From the NCBI GenBank assembly GCA_023374025.1, contig SIJG01000053.1, positions 434,001-498,000 of the forward strand: DNA of 64,000 nt, read 5' to 3'. The DNA is from Heterodera schachtii. Taxonomy: Eukaryota; Nematoda; Chromadorea; Rhabditida; Heteroderidae. Positions 1 to 16,953 of this stretch are shown piece by piece (the stretch's first letter is position 1; every line of letters starts with the position of its first letter). The notes under the pieces are model-generated. The model was not told where the DNA came from. It worked only from the letters and a program-made list of their open reading frames with translations, and did not search any database. The position numbers and the translations under genes are program-made.

Positions 1-2106
1 CGTTTCCCCAATGGGTCAGCCGCCTCTTTCGCTGCCTCCGCCCCTTCCCGCGTACCCCGCACTTCTCACTCCCTCCTCCTCCTCTTCCGCTGCAGATTTC
101 GCCCTTCAACAATGGGCTGCTCTTGGCACACAATCATTTGGCCATTTGTTCGGGCAACACAATTCGCACCATCAAACGGAAGATCAAAGGGAAAGGGAAA
201 ACGGCGCCGCGGGGGACGGCCAAAATGGAAAAGTGCAGCCGGCACAACTCCAGCCTCAGCTGCACGTGCAACTTGCGCCGCCGTCTTCTGTCCCCGGCGC
301 GTCCATTCACGCACCCCTCCCTCCCCCCAACCAATCGCAGCAGTGCCAATCCGTCATTGTCAAACCGACCAAATTTGGCCAGCCTCAGCCCCTCGCTCCC
401 CCACCTCCGTCCCTCGTGCATCCATCCGATCCCACGGCTCTTCCGCTAATCTCTCCCCATTTGCAGTGGACAATGGCAATGACTCCAACCACACAAACCT
501 CTTTTGTGATGGGTACGTTGTTAAATTGGGTTCTTTGCCGGGGATGGCTCGCATTTGGGGGGGGGGGGGGTGCCACCCAACGACAATTGTTGGCATTTTG
601 CGTCCTTTTCCCTTTCAGAAGGTCCCTCGCGAATGCTTTTCCCTTCCCCCGACGACAAGCAGCACCACTCGGCGTCGTCCTCTTCTGCTTCGTCCTCTTC
701 TTCTTCTTCTTCCTCCGAATTGGAAAAGGCGACAAACGAAGCGAACGTTGAGAGGCGAAACAGTCCTTCGATGGTACACCAACAACAGCTCCAACATGAC
801 GAAGACGAGGAGGAAAACGCAAACGAAGGGCCCCACGGCGGAAGCATTTTGGAGGGCATTGGCACGGTGGGGATGACGGAGGAGGAGGAACAGCTGTGTT
901 CAGAGGTAAGGGACGGCGGAAGCGAAGGGACCGACCGACGGACTTTTTTGAGGACTTGGAGAACTTTGCCAAGATGTTCAAACAGCGGCGTGTTAAGCTC
1001 GGCTACACTCAGGCGGACGTGGGACAGCAATTGGCCGAACTTTGTGGCCAAGTGTTCTCCCAAACGACAATTTGCCGTTTCGAAGCATTGTATGAAGGGG
1101 GGGAGGGGCAAACGGAAAAAAGCCATTTATGGGGGGGGGGGGGGAGCGGACGGACAGATGGAATTTTCTGGCACTAATTGAAAGTACCTTTAAAGGCAGT
1201 TGTCCTTCAAAAACATGTGCAAACTGAAGCCATTGCTATTCAATTGGCTTGAACAAGCCGCTTCTCTTGGTCCGGAGGGAAATTGCGCGAACAGCGCGTA
1301 TTTTGAAGCAAAAATGGGCGCCTGTGGCAGCGCATCGGCGAGTGCGGCGGCGGCATCGCGAAGACGGAAGAAGAGAACGTCGATAGAAGTGCATATAAAA
1401 GCAAAGTTGGAGCAGGTCTTCCAGCAAACGGTGAGACAGGTCCGCAAAATGGCAAAAAAGCGAAAAGGGGCGACGGGGGTAAAATGGGGAGGGAGGAAAA
1501 TTGGAAATTGGAAGGAGGGAGGGACGGGGGGGATCAAAAGAAGAAGAAAAGAATGAAAACAAAGTCAGCTTAAGGGGGCCAAACCGAACGCGCAGGAAAT
1601 TGGGGACATCGCAGCGGAAATGAACTTGGACAAGGAAGTGGTGCGCGTGTGGTTTTGCAACAGACGGCAAAAGGAAAAGCGAATGACTCCGCAGCAGCAG
1701 CAGCAAATGCAGCAACAGCAAGTAAAACTATCAAATGCCATTGCCTTTGGCCTTTTCTCGCTTTGCCATTGGCACTTTTTTCGTCTTTTGGCATTTTTAT
1801 TTGCCCCTGGGCCTTCGCTTACTGTCACCGTACTGACTGTCCTCCCCACAAAAGGAGTGCGCTTTTGCCCATCCTCCGCCTTTGCCCTCGTCGCCTTCGT
1901 CCTCCGTCCATGCCCAACTCCGTCCCGCCCTTTCCCATCCCCAACAACAACACCAACATTTAATTGTGCAGCCGAATGTGTTGGACTTTGCCGCGGCGTG
2001 TGCAGCGGCGGCGTACAACGGAAGCGGACAAATGGGCGGAAGGGACGAGGGAATGGACGCGGGGGCACGGGAGAGGGCGGCACAGCAGCGAATGTTTTAC
2101 GGATGA
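1..2106 (+). CDS. ceh-6: POU-domain homeobox transcription factor, class III-like (5' end may lie outside)
   Basis: Sequence-specific nuclear transcription factor. Proposed exons: about 11-512, 619-905, 953-1089, 1196-1430, 1575-1721, 1855-2106; phases agree at every junction. Exons 3-4 encode the POU-specific domain ([47 protein letters not shown]). Exons 4-5 encode the homeodomain ([23 protein letters not shown], helix 3 [16 protein letters not shown]). A Gln-rich segment follows, and the last exon ends AAAYNGSGQ...RMFYG-stop. The N-terminal exon is Pro/His/Gln-rich, and exon 2 holds a Ser run and an acidic run. Linker and helix 3 resemble nematode CEH-6 (class III) more than CEH-18 or UNC-86; the symbol is inferred from remembered sequences. 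The frame is open to the window edge, so Met11 may be internal. The junction into exon 5 leaves one extra residue, so that acceptor is the least certain. Confidence 0.85.
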
Positions 2107-2390
2107 AAGAGGCGAAGGGACCGAACGGACGAAGGGACGCGGCGCCGTTGCCAATGTTTTTGGCCGGCACTTTTGCTTCTCCGTCGTTCGTTTCCCTTTC
2201 TCTTGGCTTTTCCCCCCATTTTCCGGTTCTTTTTCTTTTCGTTTTTCTCTCTCCGATTTCCCTCAAAATTTTCATTCTCAGCGAGTCATTTCATTCCATT
2301 CTTTTTTTGATCGTTTACTTTTGTTTTTTTTCGCATTTTGTTTTTGTATTTTGTTTAATCTGTAAATAGTTTAAAGATTAAATGAATTAG

Positions 2391-2396
2391 AATAAA
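2391..2396 (+). terminator. Poly(A) signal of the POU gene
   Basis: AATAAA lies about 285 bp after the stop codon in a T-rich 3' UTR, followed by a second ATAATAAAA stretch near 2465. Confidence 0.5.
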
Positions 2397-2479
2397 TTTT
2401 GTTTATTTTTTTGGCTAAAAATGCCCTCTTTTTTGTCCCTTTTATTTATAATTTTTGGTATTACAATAATAAAAAAAAG

Positions 2480-3480
2480 CGGGGGCGGGGGGAAGGACGG
2501 GGGACACCGCGCGGACGGCCAATCGTTGGGGGGGGGGAGGGGACAAAGCTGGGAAAGAAAGGGGAAAATGGGGGGGGGGGGGGAGGGAAAGGGCGATCAA
2601 ACGGACGGACACCCCCGGGGGCCTTTGGCCGTCTTTTGTCCCAAATCCCTTCTTTCTTTTCACTTCCCTTTGGTCCGTTCCAAATTTCGCGCAATTTCCC
2701 CCCCCCCCCCCGCCATTCGTTCGTTCGTTTTGCCCACTTTTCACTCTTTTTGTTCGTTATCGACGCATCGGATCTTCGACCAAAAAATTCGTCCAAATAT
2801 TCGCTTCATATTCATTTTTTTATTCTTTCTGATTTGATTCCAATGGGAGGGGTAAAAAAAGTGAAAGGGAAAGGGAGGGGGCGGGGGGAGGAGGGGAGGG
2901 ATAGGGAGGGACCCCCCCCCCCCCCCCTCGGCCCATCCGACACCCCCGTCGCCCCCCCCCCCCCTCCGCTCACTCTTCGCTTCCCTCTTCACAGGCGCGG
3001 TGGAATGGAAAGAGATAGAAATGGGAGGGGGGTGACCAAACGGAGAGTGAGCAATTATCGGCTACGGTAGCTGCTCGCCCAACTCCCCCCTTTCGCTCCT
3101 CTCAAAAGGGATGATGCTCCCCCCCCCCCCCCCCCCCTCGGGTGGTGAGAATATGCGTGGATTGGATTTAAGCAAAAGAGGACGGCAAAAGAGCAAAGGG
3201 AAAGAGCAAAAAGTGTCAAGGAGGGATTTGAAAGGATCGGCCAAGGCCGTCGATCCCCCCGCCCTCCCTTTTGTTTTTGGGTATGAAAAATGATGGATCG
3301 TCACACTTTATTCACCACAAGCATGATTTTGAGAAACAATTCGAAATTTATTCCATCGACAGAAATCGCAACAAAATGTCCCGCCAATTCCATTTGATTG
3401 GATCGCAAATGCCCCCCCCCCCCGTTAAATTGCGCCGTTTAAGGTCATTTTATTGTATGGGAGGGACAAATGGTTGCTGA
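2480..3480. repeat. Poly-G/poly-C-rich intergenic tract
   Basis: Gene-free spacer between the POU gene and the convergent CDC5 gene. It contains many homopolymer runs of 8-19 bases: G runs near 2530, 2571 and 2880; C runs near 2699, 2911, 2955, 3119 and 3412. The ORFs here are low-complexity Pro/Gly/Arg products of these runs. I see no gene. TTTATT near 3308 (AATAAA on the minus strand) could end the CDC5 transcript. Confidence 0.6.
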
Positions 3481-3521
3481 GGAAATAAATTTGGAAATTG
3501 GTTGGCCGTTGCTTTGCTCCC

Positions 3522-9088
<5,567 letters not shown>

Positions 9089-9427
9089 TATTCAATGGAA
9101 GAAAAAATAAAATACGCTAAAATAAAAAATTAAAAAGAATTTAAAAAAATAAAAAAAAATTTTTTATGCCCGGTACTACCCGACAAACGATGTTTAGGGG
9201 AAAAATAAAAAATGTTTGCCTTCTATTCCTATTTGGCATAATGTTTTTTTTAATTTGAAAAATTAATTCCAACGATTTCTGAATTTTTGGCAAAACCGCA
9301 AAACACATCGTACCTACAGTAAGTCGGAATGGATTTCCATTTCATCCATAGTTTGCTTTTTAGATTACTGTTATTAATGTAAAATTCCCTTCACCGAGTG
9401 TTCTTCTGTAGGAAATTTTGAATTCGG
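9089..9427. promoter_or_regulatory. Divergent promoter region between CDC5 and PIG-O genes
   Basis: AT-rich 339-bp spacer between two start codons facing away from each other. No TATA box or other motif can be named with confidence. Confidence 0.4.
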
Positions 9428-12400
9428 ATGCGAAGGTCGTCACCAAGCGCAATTAGCAAATCGTTGACTTTGCGTTTGCTTGCTTTGGCTCTTTCTTACT
9501 CCGTCTCGCTGCTCATTTTCCAGCGAGGTTTACTCGTGAAGCGTCACATTCTTCCACATCGAAGTTCATGTGAAGACATAGTCGCCAAGGAACCGCGTCA
9601 ATGCTGGACTGAGGCCCGATTCAGCAAAGTTATTCTGCTCGTTGTGGACGCTCTTCGGTAATTATTTCGACTTTTTTGACGACCCTTTTCCCTTCGTTTT
9701 CTAAGTTTTGATTTTATTCTTCCTTCAAATGGTCTGGAAAATGACTCCACTGCAAAATATTACACCGGAAAAATGCCTTTTGTGGCCAAGTTGCTCAATT
9801 CCTCAAACGCTGGTCTTTTTGCGCTTCTCTCGGATGCGCCAACAACAACATTCCAGCGCATTAAGGCATTGGTTACCGGTTCAGTCCCGGCATTCATTGA
9901 AGCGAGTGATAATTTCGGGGGGTCCGAAATTGGCGAAGACAATCTGATTGACCAACTTATATCATGCGGTCGGAATATTACAATGTTGGGTGATGATACT
10001 TGGTTTGTTCTTTGCCGCCTTTTGTTTTGCATAATATTTTAAAGGCTCCAACTTTTGCCTGGTCGTTTCAACCGTCACTTTGAGGGACCGAGTTTTGACA
10101 TCAAAGACCTGGACACAGTTGACAACATCGTTTTTGGTGTCATACCAAGCCATTTAACACTTATGTGACCTGACTCATAAAACAGCGCGCATTTATGATG
10201 AATTGAATCGGACGGATTGGTCGTTGCTGATAGCGCATTGTCTTGGAGTGGACCACGCCGGACATCGCTATGGGCCGATGCACCCGGAAATGGCGCGTAA
10301 ACTTGGCCAAATGGACGAACTTGTGCGGAATGTCACGAGCAAAATGTCGGATGATGCTGTCTTGGTCTGACACAATTGGTATTTAATGAACCTTTCCTTC
10401 CACAGTTTGTTCTTGGCGACCATGGCATGACTCAGACTGGCGACCACGGCGGGGACAGTCCCGCCGAAGTAACTACGGCACTTTTGGTCTATGCAAAGGG
10501 GCTAAATATTTTGACAAATTTGTCCGACATTTTGACCGTTCACCAGGTCATTTCCCTTTTTCAGTTGGTCATCTCTTTTTGACCCCTTTTCAGGTCGACA
10601 TCGTCCCGACATTGTCCCTTTTGTTGGGTGTGCCCATTCCCTTTTCGAGCATTGGACTTGCAATTGACTCGCTTTTGCCGCAGAATTCGCTGCATGAACT
10701 TCGCCTGAACTCTTTTCAGCTCATTCGTTATGCTCAGCAATACTTTCACCACTACCCGCCAATGCAAGTCGGTTAACGAATAAATGCATCGATTACCCCC
10801 CCCCCCCCTTTTTTTCGTTTGATTTTGCTTTTTTAATTCTTTAAATTCCCCAGGTTAAGCTTCGTTACATCATTCGCCAATACGAAACCGCTGCGGATGA
10901 TTTCCATTCCAATTTGTTCGTCATAAAATCCATTCAAAAGTTGCTCCGTCTCTCCCTCGACCAATTCCATTTCTCCGTTTGCGTCGTTGGCCTTATTTCG
11001 CTGCTCGAGTCGGTCCTTTTCAATGGTTTTTTGTTGTTGGACAATGCCGACGAATGGATTTCGATCCGTCTTTGGGTCTTCCGTTCTGCTCTCTTGTTTT
11101 TGCAGGTGAATTTTTGTTTCGTTATTCAGGAATTGATGGACGCCGGAAGGAGCGGTGGGGCCATTAATGGGAGCACCCACTTTTTCATCAAATTTTTTAT
11201 TTAACTTTTGGCCATAAATTTTAATTGAAAAAACTATGCTCGATGGATCATCTCGTTATTCCGTTCTTTTTGAGTTACGTTCAAATTTATGGCTGTGTTA
11301 ATAAGTAGAATATGATTTATGGGGCGATTAAATATTTTAATTCTTGGTTTTTTTTATTTTTTTTATTTACCGTCGCTTTGTTTTAAAATCTGCCAAAAAT
11401 AATTCCCACTTTCAGCTCAGTTTGGTTTTTGCTGCTGAACCGAGTGTTGACACTGTCTTTTTCTCAGTGACGAGCCTCGCCGTGTCTCTGTGTTCCCAGA
11501 CGGTGGTCCTTTCCTACAAAATATTCGCTGCCGTCACTAACAAATATTCGCCGTTTCCGTCCTCTCCGTGCCTAACCCTTTTCGCCAATTTCGTCCTTTC
11601 TCTGCTCCCTTTGTCTAACAGTTTTGTCATTTACGAATCCGACGTCCTTCGCTTTTCACTCCAAAGTGTCATCTGTGTTCTTTTGCTGTACAGTTTGAAC
11701 ACCAAAAGGTCGATGAAACATTTTGTTGCTTTTTGTTTCATGTTTTTTTTATTTTAGGTCATTTAATCTTCGAAATGTCAGTGCTGAGGTGAGACTTGCT
11801 TTGCTGCTTCTATTCATTACGCGCTTTTTAAAAGCATTTGAGAATTGCCGTGAAGAACAGGTTCTGTGTCTTTGCCGTTGTTTCTGTTTGGTTACTGTAC
11901 GGTGTTTCCCTAAGGTCGGATGTGTTCCTGTCAAATTCGCTAGTCATTCGGCCTTTCTTCTGTCCGTTCTGTTCGTCTTGGGCGTCCTTTGGGCTCTTTT
12001 TGAGCGTTTTTCTCCCCGCGCGCACTCTCTGACCAAAGCCTTTGTCTGGTCGATGGCCGTCTTTCTCATTTTGCATTGGGCCTTCGAGCTCAGCGCACTC
12101 AGTTTTATTGAGTCAGGTAATGTTTAGCCGGGTAATATTTTGGTCCTAATTGCAGGCTAACGACCTGCTGGTTCACTAATGCTCATAAACATAATGGTCG
12201 GCTCGCTATGTCTTTGTCCATTAACTTTTTAGGCTATCCAAAGCAAATATCTATTCGAAAGTATTTTTTTTTTGCATTTAAGGATTCATTGAAAGTGCTT
12301 CAACTGATTTTGTCGTTTCGCTCGGGAACATTCGGCTCATCGAATCGGTCTCTCGTCGCTTGGCTCAATTCGTTTACTTCGCTTTCTTCGTCCACCTCCT

Positions 12401-13380
12401 CGCCTTCCGTTGGCTGTCCGTTTCGGCCTCCGCTTGGGTTTGGCCCCATTTCCATGCGTTGGCTGTTCCGCTGGTGATGTTGTCCGGCTATTCGTACGGA
12501 CAAATAATTTCGGTGATTGTCTTCGCTTTCGCTGTCTCCGACCCTTTGACTTCGTCAGGTGGGCGGACAATGACCGTTTGTTCCAACTTTTCCCCTTTCC
12601 CAGAGAGTGTTTGGACTGGTGCCTTTCTCCTCCATCTCATCGCATTGCTTTCCTTTTATGCCACCGGCCATCACCAAACGCTCAATTCGATTCCGTGGCA
12701 CGCCGCCTTTGTCGGTCTTCCGGGCAATTTTCCCTTCAAATGGTTGTCCGCACTTCTCATCTTCTTTAACATGTTCTCCGGGAAAATGTTGGCTTCTTTG
12801 TTGGCATTCGCAAGAGAAAGAGAGGACACAATCAAAGGGCCGCTCTGTTTGTTGTTTTTCGGTGGAATGCGTGTAATTTTTTTTTTTTTTTTTGAGAAAC
12901 GGACTATTATATGAATAGCCTTTTTCTCCGCCCAATTTTTAAATTAGACGGGTTATAAACACCAAAATACCTAATTCGGGGATTGGACACCTAAATTTGA
13001 ATATTTCTGTAATTGTCGGAATTTTGTTAAGAAAAATGCAAAACTCAAAAAAAAAATTCTACTGCGGCGCCCTTTGATACCTCGGACCCCAAATTACGTA
13101 AATTTCTAAAAATTATCCACCGACAAGTGAAAAAGCATCTAAAAAGGCCCCAACCTGCGTTACCAAATTTCCTGGGTATTCAACAGAATTAAAATTGTTT
13201 GCGTAAATAATTTCTTCCAAGGTTTTTGGCTCTTCACTGGCAGCACTCACTCATCATAAACACTTGATGTTTTTCAAAGTATTTGCTCCGAAATTTGTTT
13301 TTGAAGCTGCAGATTTTATTTTTTGTTGTGCTCTTATCGTCTTTTGGGCGATTTTACGGGTGAAAGAACCGATCAAATAA
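9428..13380 (+). CDS. pigo: GPI ethanolamine phosphate transferase 3 (PIG-O)
   Basis: ER membrane enzyme that adds ethanolamine phosphate to the third mannose of the GPI anchor. Exons: 9428-9657, 9706-10002, 10045-10136, 10186-10364, 10406-10546, 10594-10767, 10854-11105, 11416-11708, 11758-12116, 12283-12558, 12604 to about 12850, 13222-13380. The N-terminal signal anchor is followed by an alkaline-phosphatase-fold lumenal domain: metal Asp in LLVVDALR, catalytic Thr in APTTTFQR, then GDDTW, LIAHCLGVDHAGH and FVLGDHGMTQTGDHGGDS. Many hydrophobic helices follow. FYATGHHQ, IPWHAAFVGLPG and LMFFKVFAPKFVFEA match PIG-O rather than PIG-N or PIG-G. The exon between 12850 and 13222 (the PIG-O loop and a helix) could not be resolved, so that part is uncertain. 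AATAAA at 13441 is 61 bp past the stop. Confidence 0.92.
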
Positions 13381-13440
13381 TTTAAACGTTTTTATTTTTG
13401 CAATTTTTAGGTCTCGTTTTGTACTTATTTACGTTGGAGA

Positions 13441-13446
13441 AATAAA
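13441..13446 (+). terminator. Poly(A) signal of the PIG-O gene
   Basis: AATAAA lies 61 bp downstream of the TAA at 13378-13380. Confidence 0.5.
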
Positions 13447-13526
13447 TCGAAAAGCTAAGAAAGTAGGATATGTTTAGAATATCATATATGAACGCGGGGG
13501 GAGTCGACAATGTATATTAAAGAGCA

Positions 13527-14163
13527 GGTAATCCTGCAGAAGTGCGGTCCCGACGAAAAATAAATTAAAAAATTTTATTCTTATCTTTCCTGGGGTAAAA
13601 AAAAAGGTGCCGATTACGAATCTGAGCTCAGATTTGGCAAAATCATTGATTTTGTCTATGACTTTCATCGAGTACTTGATTTTTTCCAAAATTTTTATTA
13701 TTTCAGAAAATTTTCTTTGCAATTAATTCGGGGTAAAAAATATGATGATCATGAATATGAGCCAAGTTTTGTAAAATCAATATTTTTGTCCATGTTTTTT
13801 CATAAAGTATAGTAAAAAATAATCCACAGCCAAACGGATTCGAAACCCAGACCCCCGTATCATATGACCCCTAGGGCCAGTAATTAAATTTCAAAAAATC
13901 GTAAAAACTTAACTTCTCCGGACATACAATAGCTCATTAGAAAGCTCTTTATGAGCTCTACACATTTATGTATGAGTATTTTACGCCCGATTAATTTTCT
14001 TAATATTTTTGGAAAAAAGCAAGTACTTGATAAAAAGTCACAGACAAAATCAATGATTTTGCAAAATCTGAGCTCAGATTCGTAATCAGCGCCCTTTTTA
14101 CCCCAGGAAAGATAAAATTTTTAAATTTATTTTTCGTCGGGACCGCAATTCTGCAGGATTACC
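13527..14163. mobile_element. Fold-back (long inverted repeat) element
   Basis: The left arm starts GGTAATCCTGCAG at 13527. The right arm is its inverted partner ending CTGCAGGATTACC at 14163. Arms of about 150 bp share, in mirror order, GCGGTCCCGACGAAAAATAA, TCTTTCCTGGGGTAAAA, AATCTGAGCTCAGATT, AATCATTGATTTTGTC and GAGTACTTG. The middle has no coding potential. This is a non-autonomous fold-back/MITE-like insertion. No clean target duplication was found. Confidence 0.8.
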
Positions 14164-14245
14164 AGAGGGTAGGTAACAAAAAAAATACACCGGGAAACAT
14201 TTTTTATGAAACGCTTTTTAATAAAAGATTTGATTTTCTTGTCAA

Positions 14246-14655
14246 AAATATTTGGTAATAGTAAAGCAGGTCCCCCCTTTTTTGAAAAAAATATTTTTTT
14301 GTTTTCAAAACTCATGAAAACCGAATCCGGTATCAATTTCACCCAATTCCGAACCCCGGACCCGAATTCGAACAAAAAGTCGAAAATTCAAATTGCACTT
14401 TTTAGTCTGAAAATGGTTCAAATTACCATTTTACTGAAGCAGTGATGACTTTTAGTTCATTTCCGTGTTTTTAAACAAAATTTGAGCAAAGGAGTGCAAT
14501 TAGAAAAATTTGAATTTTCGACTTTTTGTTCGAATTCGGGTCCGGGGTTCGGAATTGGGTGAAATTGATACCGGATTCGGTTTTCATGAGTTTTGAAAAC
14601 AAAAAATATTTTTTTCAAAAAAGGGAGGCACCAGCTTTACTATTACCAAATATTT
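14246..14655. mobile_element. GGTAATAG-type fold-back element with 8-bp target duplication
   Basis: Element 14254-14647 starts GGTAATAGTAAAGC and ends with the inverted form CTTTACTATTACC. It is flanked by AAATATTT at 14246-14253 and 14648-14655. Both arms carry the family signature CGAATTCGGGTCCGGGGTTC and its reverse complement. It is non-coding. Confidence 0.85.
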
Positions 14656-14856
14656 TTCTAATGAGCTTTATGAACTCCGTTATAAAATTGTGCCATGATT
14701 CAGTTTTAAATTTTAATGCCAACCAATCAACACGTACAGACACCCATTGGAATACGGAATAGGAGAGAAATATATAAAATATGTGTGATAATCATCAAAT
14801 GAATTATTTGATAGGGGTTATAAAGAACAAAGAATTCAATTAAAAGTCAAAGAAGG

Positions 14857-16953
14857 TCATTTCACATTCTGCTGGGGAACTTTTCTACGACGCCTCCGGA
14901 AGCAGCAGCACCTGAAACAGTCTCTGGAAGTCTCATTAATAGAAAATGTCCATACTTCCAAGGGGCAATAAAAAGGGAAAAAGAGCACCACTCACTTCAC
15001 TTCGCTGTGCTCTTCCTCCTGTTGACGATTTGGGACTGGGGGCCTCGCGCTTTCTTCCATCTCTCCTGCGTTTGAGTTTATCACCTAAAATCCCCAGCAT
15101 TAAATCAGTCCGAAGATAAACTATGCTTTTCTGTTTGAAACCTGCGTGGAACCGAAGCCAGGCCCGTGGTGTCCGATGGCACCTCCGGTTGTCGTGCTGT
15201 TTACTTGCTGCCCACTCCTCAACAGCCCGTCCGAGTTACGCGGTTTTGGGACTGATGCACGTTTTGCGTAATCGGTCCTCGTCTTTCGCAGTTCGCCTCC
15301 TTCCACGCCAACGGCGGTGTGAATGGAACCGCTTGGGGTTGTCTGAGATAACCACGAGAATAAAGGAGGAGACAACAGAAACGAACCGCCTGATTGAGCT
15401 TATGGGTCCAGTCAAACTCATAGTCATAAGTGTGACCAGTCCTTTCAAGCACAGTTTTGAAAAGACCATAGCAATATTCATAGTCAGGGGTTTCAAAAAA
15501 ATCGAGTCGTCGAGCATAACGCAAATATTGAGCAAATTCATCTGCAGAAACAAATTTATCGGTTTAGTTATGTGCACACGAACCGGGAAATCCCTCGCAA
15601 AGCACTTCGATCGGAGTTGCGCGCTTCGTATCACCGATTTTCTGATACCTTTCTTTGAGTGTGTCCGCTTTCAAGCCCTGCCAAGGCAAGGAGCCACGTA
15701 GAAAGTACATAAACATGTGTCCGAGCGCTTCCAAGTCATCTCGACGACTCTGTTCCTTGCCCAAATGCGTGTTTATCGACATGTACCGGGCTGTTCCAGT
15801 CAACGACTTATGTTCTCGGTAGGCAATATGTTTACCTGTGAAATGATTTACAAATAATAACCTAATAATACCCATGGCATACCCGTGTCACAGTCAATGT
15901 ATTCCTTCGCGAGACCGAAGTCGATTATGTGCAAAATGTGCTGTTTCCGAGTGGAACTCCTTCCGATAAGAAAATTCTCAGGCTTCACATCACGATAAAT
16001 CAAGTGCTTTGAGTGGACGTATTCTATTCTTCTCAACTTAAAACATAAATGTATAGAAAGGTTGTGTAAAACATGGGCACCAATTGCATTGCGGTCATAC
16101 AAACGGTTTTCAGCGTAAATTTTCTGTCACAAAGATCGAAAAGATCCTCCAACGAATGGCCAAGCAATTCCATCACAAGCGCATTGTACTTGCCGCAGGG
16201 ACCAAAATAATGCACTTGCGGTAGCCCCTCTACAATTTTTCGGTTTCATTTGAAATGTCGTTGGCTCTATTCCAGTTTACGCCTCCAATCATGACCAAAA
16301 AAAAACAAATAATGGCATTAAGAAACAATAAAATTCAGTCTTTTATAGTAATATTTAGTTACATAAAAACTCCCTAAATAAAATTCAGTCTTTTGTAGTA
16401 ATATTTAGTTACATAAAAACTCCCTACTTCAAGCTTAAGCCTAAGAAACAAGCCGGTCATGATTGAACGTGTAAACACGAAAAGAACCATATAATCATTC
16501 CAAATTCAATTCAGTGCTTGTGAATTTCCTTCTAAAACCCCAAAACATTAACACCCGATTTACCGCAAAAAAGGTCAAAAATTGTTTTACTATAGCTCCC
16601 CTTGAGGGAACCTGTTTGGCCAAGCAATTTGTAGAAACGATATTCCAGATGAAGCTGTGGCGCCTTGCTTTTCATAGGCTCCAATTTTATGGCCACATGT
16701 TCGTTGTTGTAAAGATTTTTGCCAAGTCGGAGCTCGCCAAAATTACCACAACCAATTTTTTTGCCAACCTTAAGTGCAGTAGTAATTTATTATATTATCA
16801 TAAGATTATCCGGTAATCCAAAAAGAAATTAGTTGGGAGAGGAAAAAACTAAATAATAAAACAAACCTTGAAATTTGGCCCGACCATAAGAACACCAACC
16901 GATGCATTAGTTGAGGTTGAGGTCGATGAACTCGGCCCTCTAGCATTAGCCAT
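14857..16953 (-). CDS. csnk-1: Casein kinase I gamma
   Basis: Membrane-associated Ser/Thr kinase. Nine exons: 16953-16867, 16768-16612, 16229-16081, 16036-15883, 15835-15584, 15541-15387, 15342-15142, 15084-14996, 14911-14857; about 432 aa with all phases matching. Motifs in order: glycine loop [21 protein letters not shown] (catalytic Lys), HRD-equivalent [42 protein letters not shown], and [18 protein letters not shown], which is typical of CK1. [17 protein letters not shown] and CDRKFTLKT mark the gamma class. The C-terminus ends [10 protein letters not shown], the palmitoylated Cys/basic tail expected of CK1-gamma. An acceptor CTTTTAG lies about 20 nt upstream of the ATG, a probable trans-splice site. 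Confidence 0.95.
16327..16426. repeat. Tandem duplication, period 50 bp
   Basis: Two direct copies containing AAATTCAGTCTTTTRTAGTA and TTAGTTACATAAAAACTCCC, inside CK1-gamma intron 2. They differ at only one or two positions. Confidence 0.85.

Noticed and set aside
10833..11180. 115-residue charged minus-strand ORF
   Set aside because: It is the antisense shadow of a hydrophobic PIG-O transmembrane exon, whose phase joins to exons on both sides.
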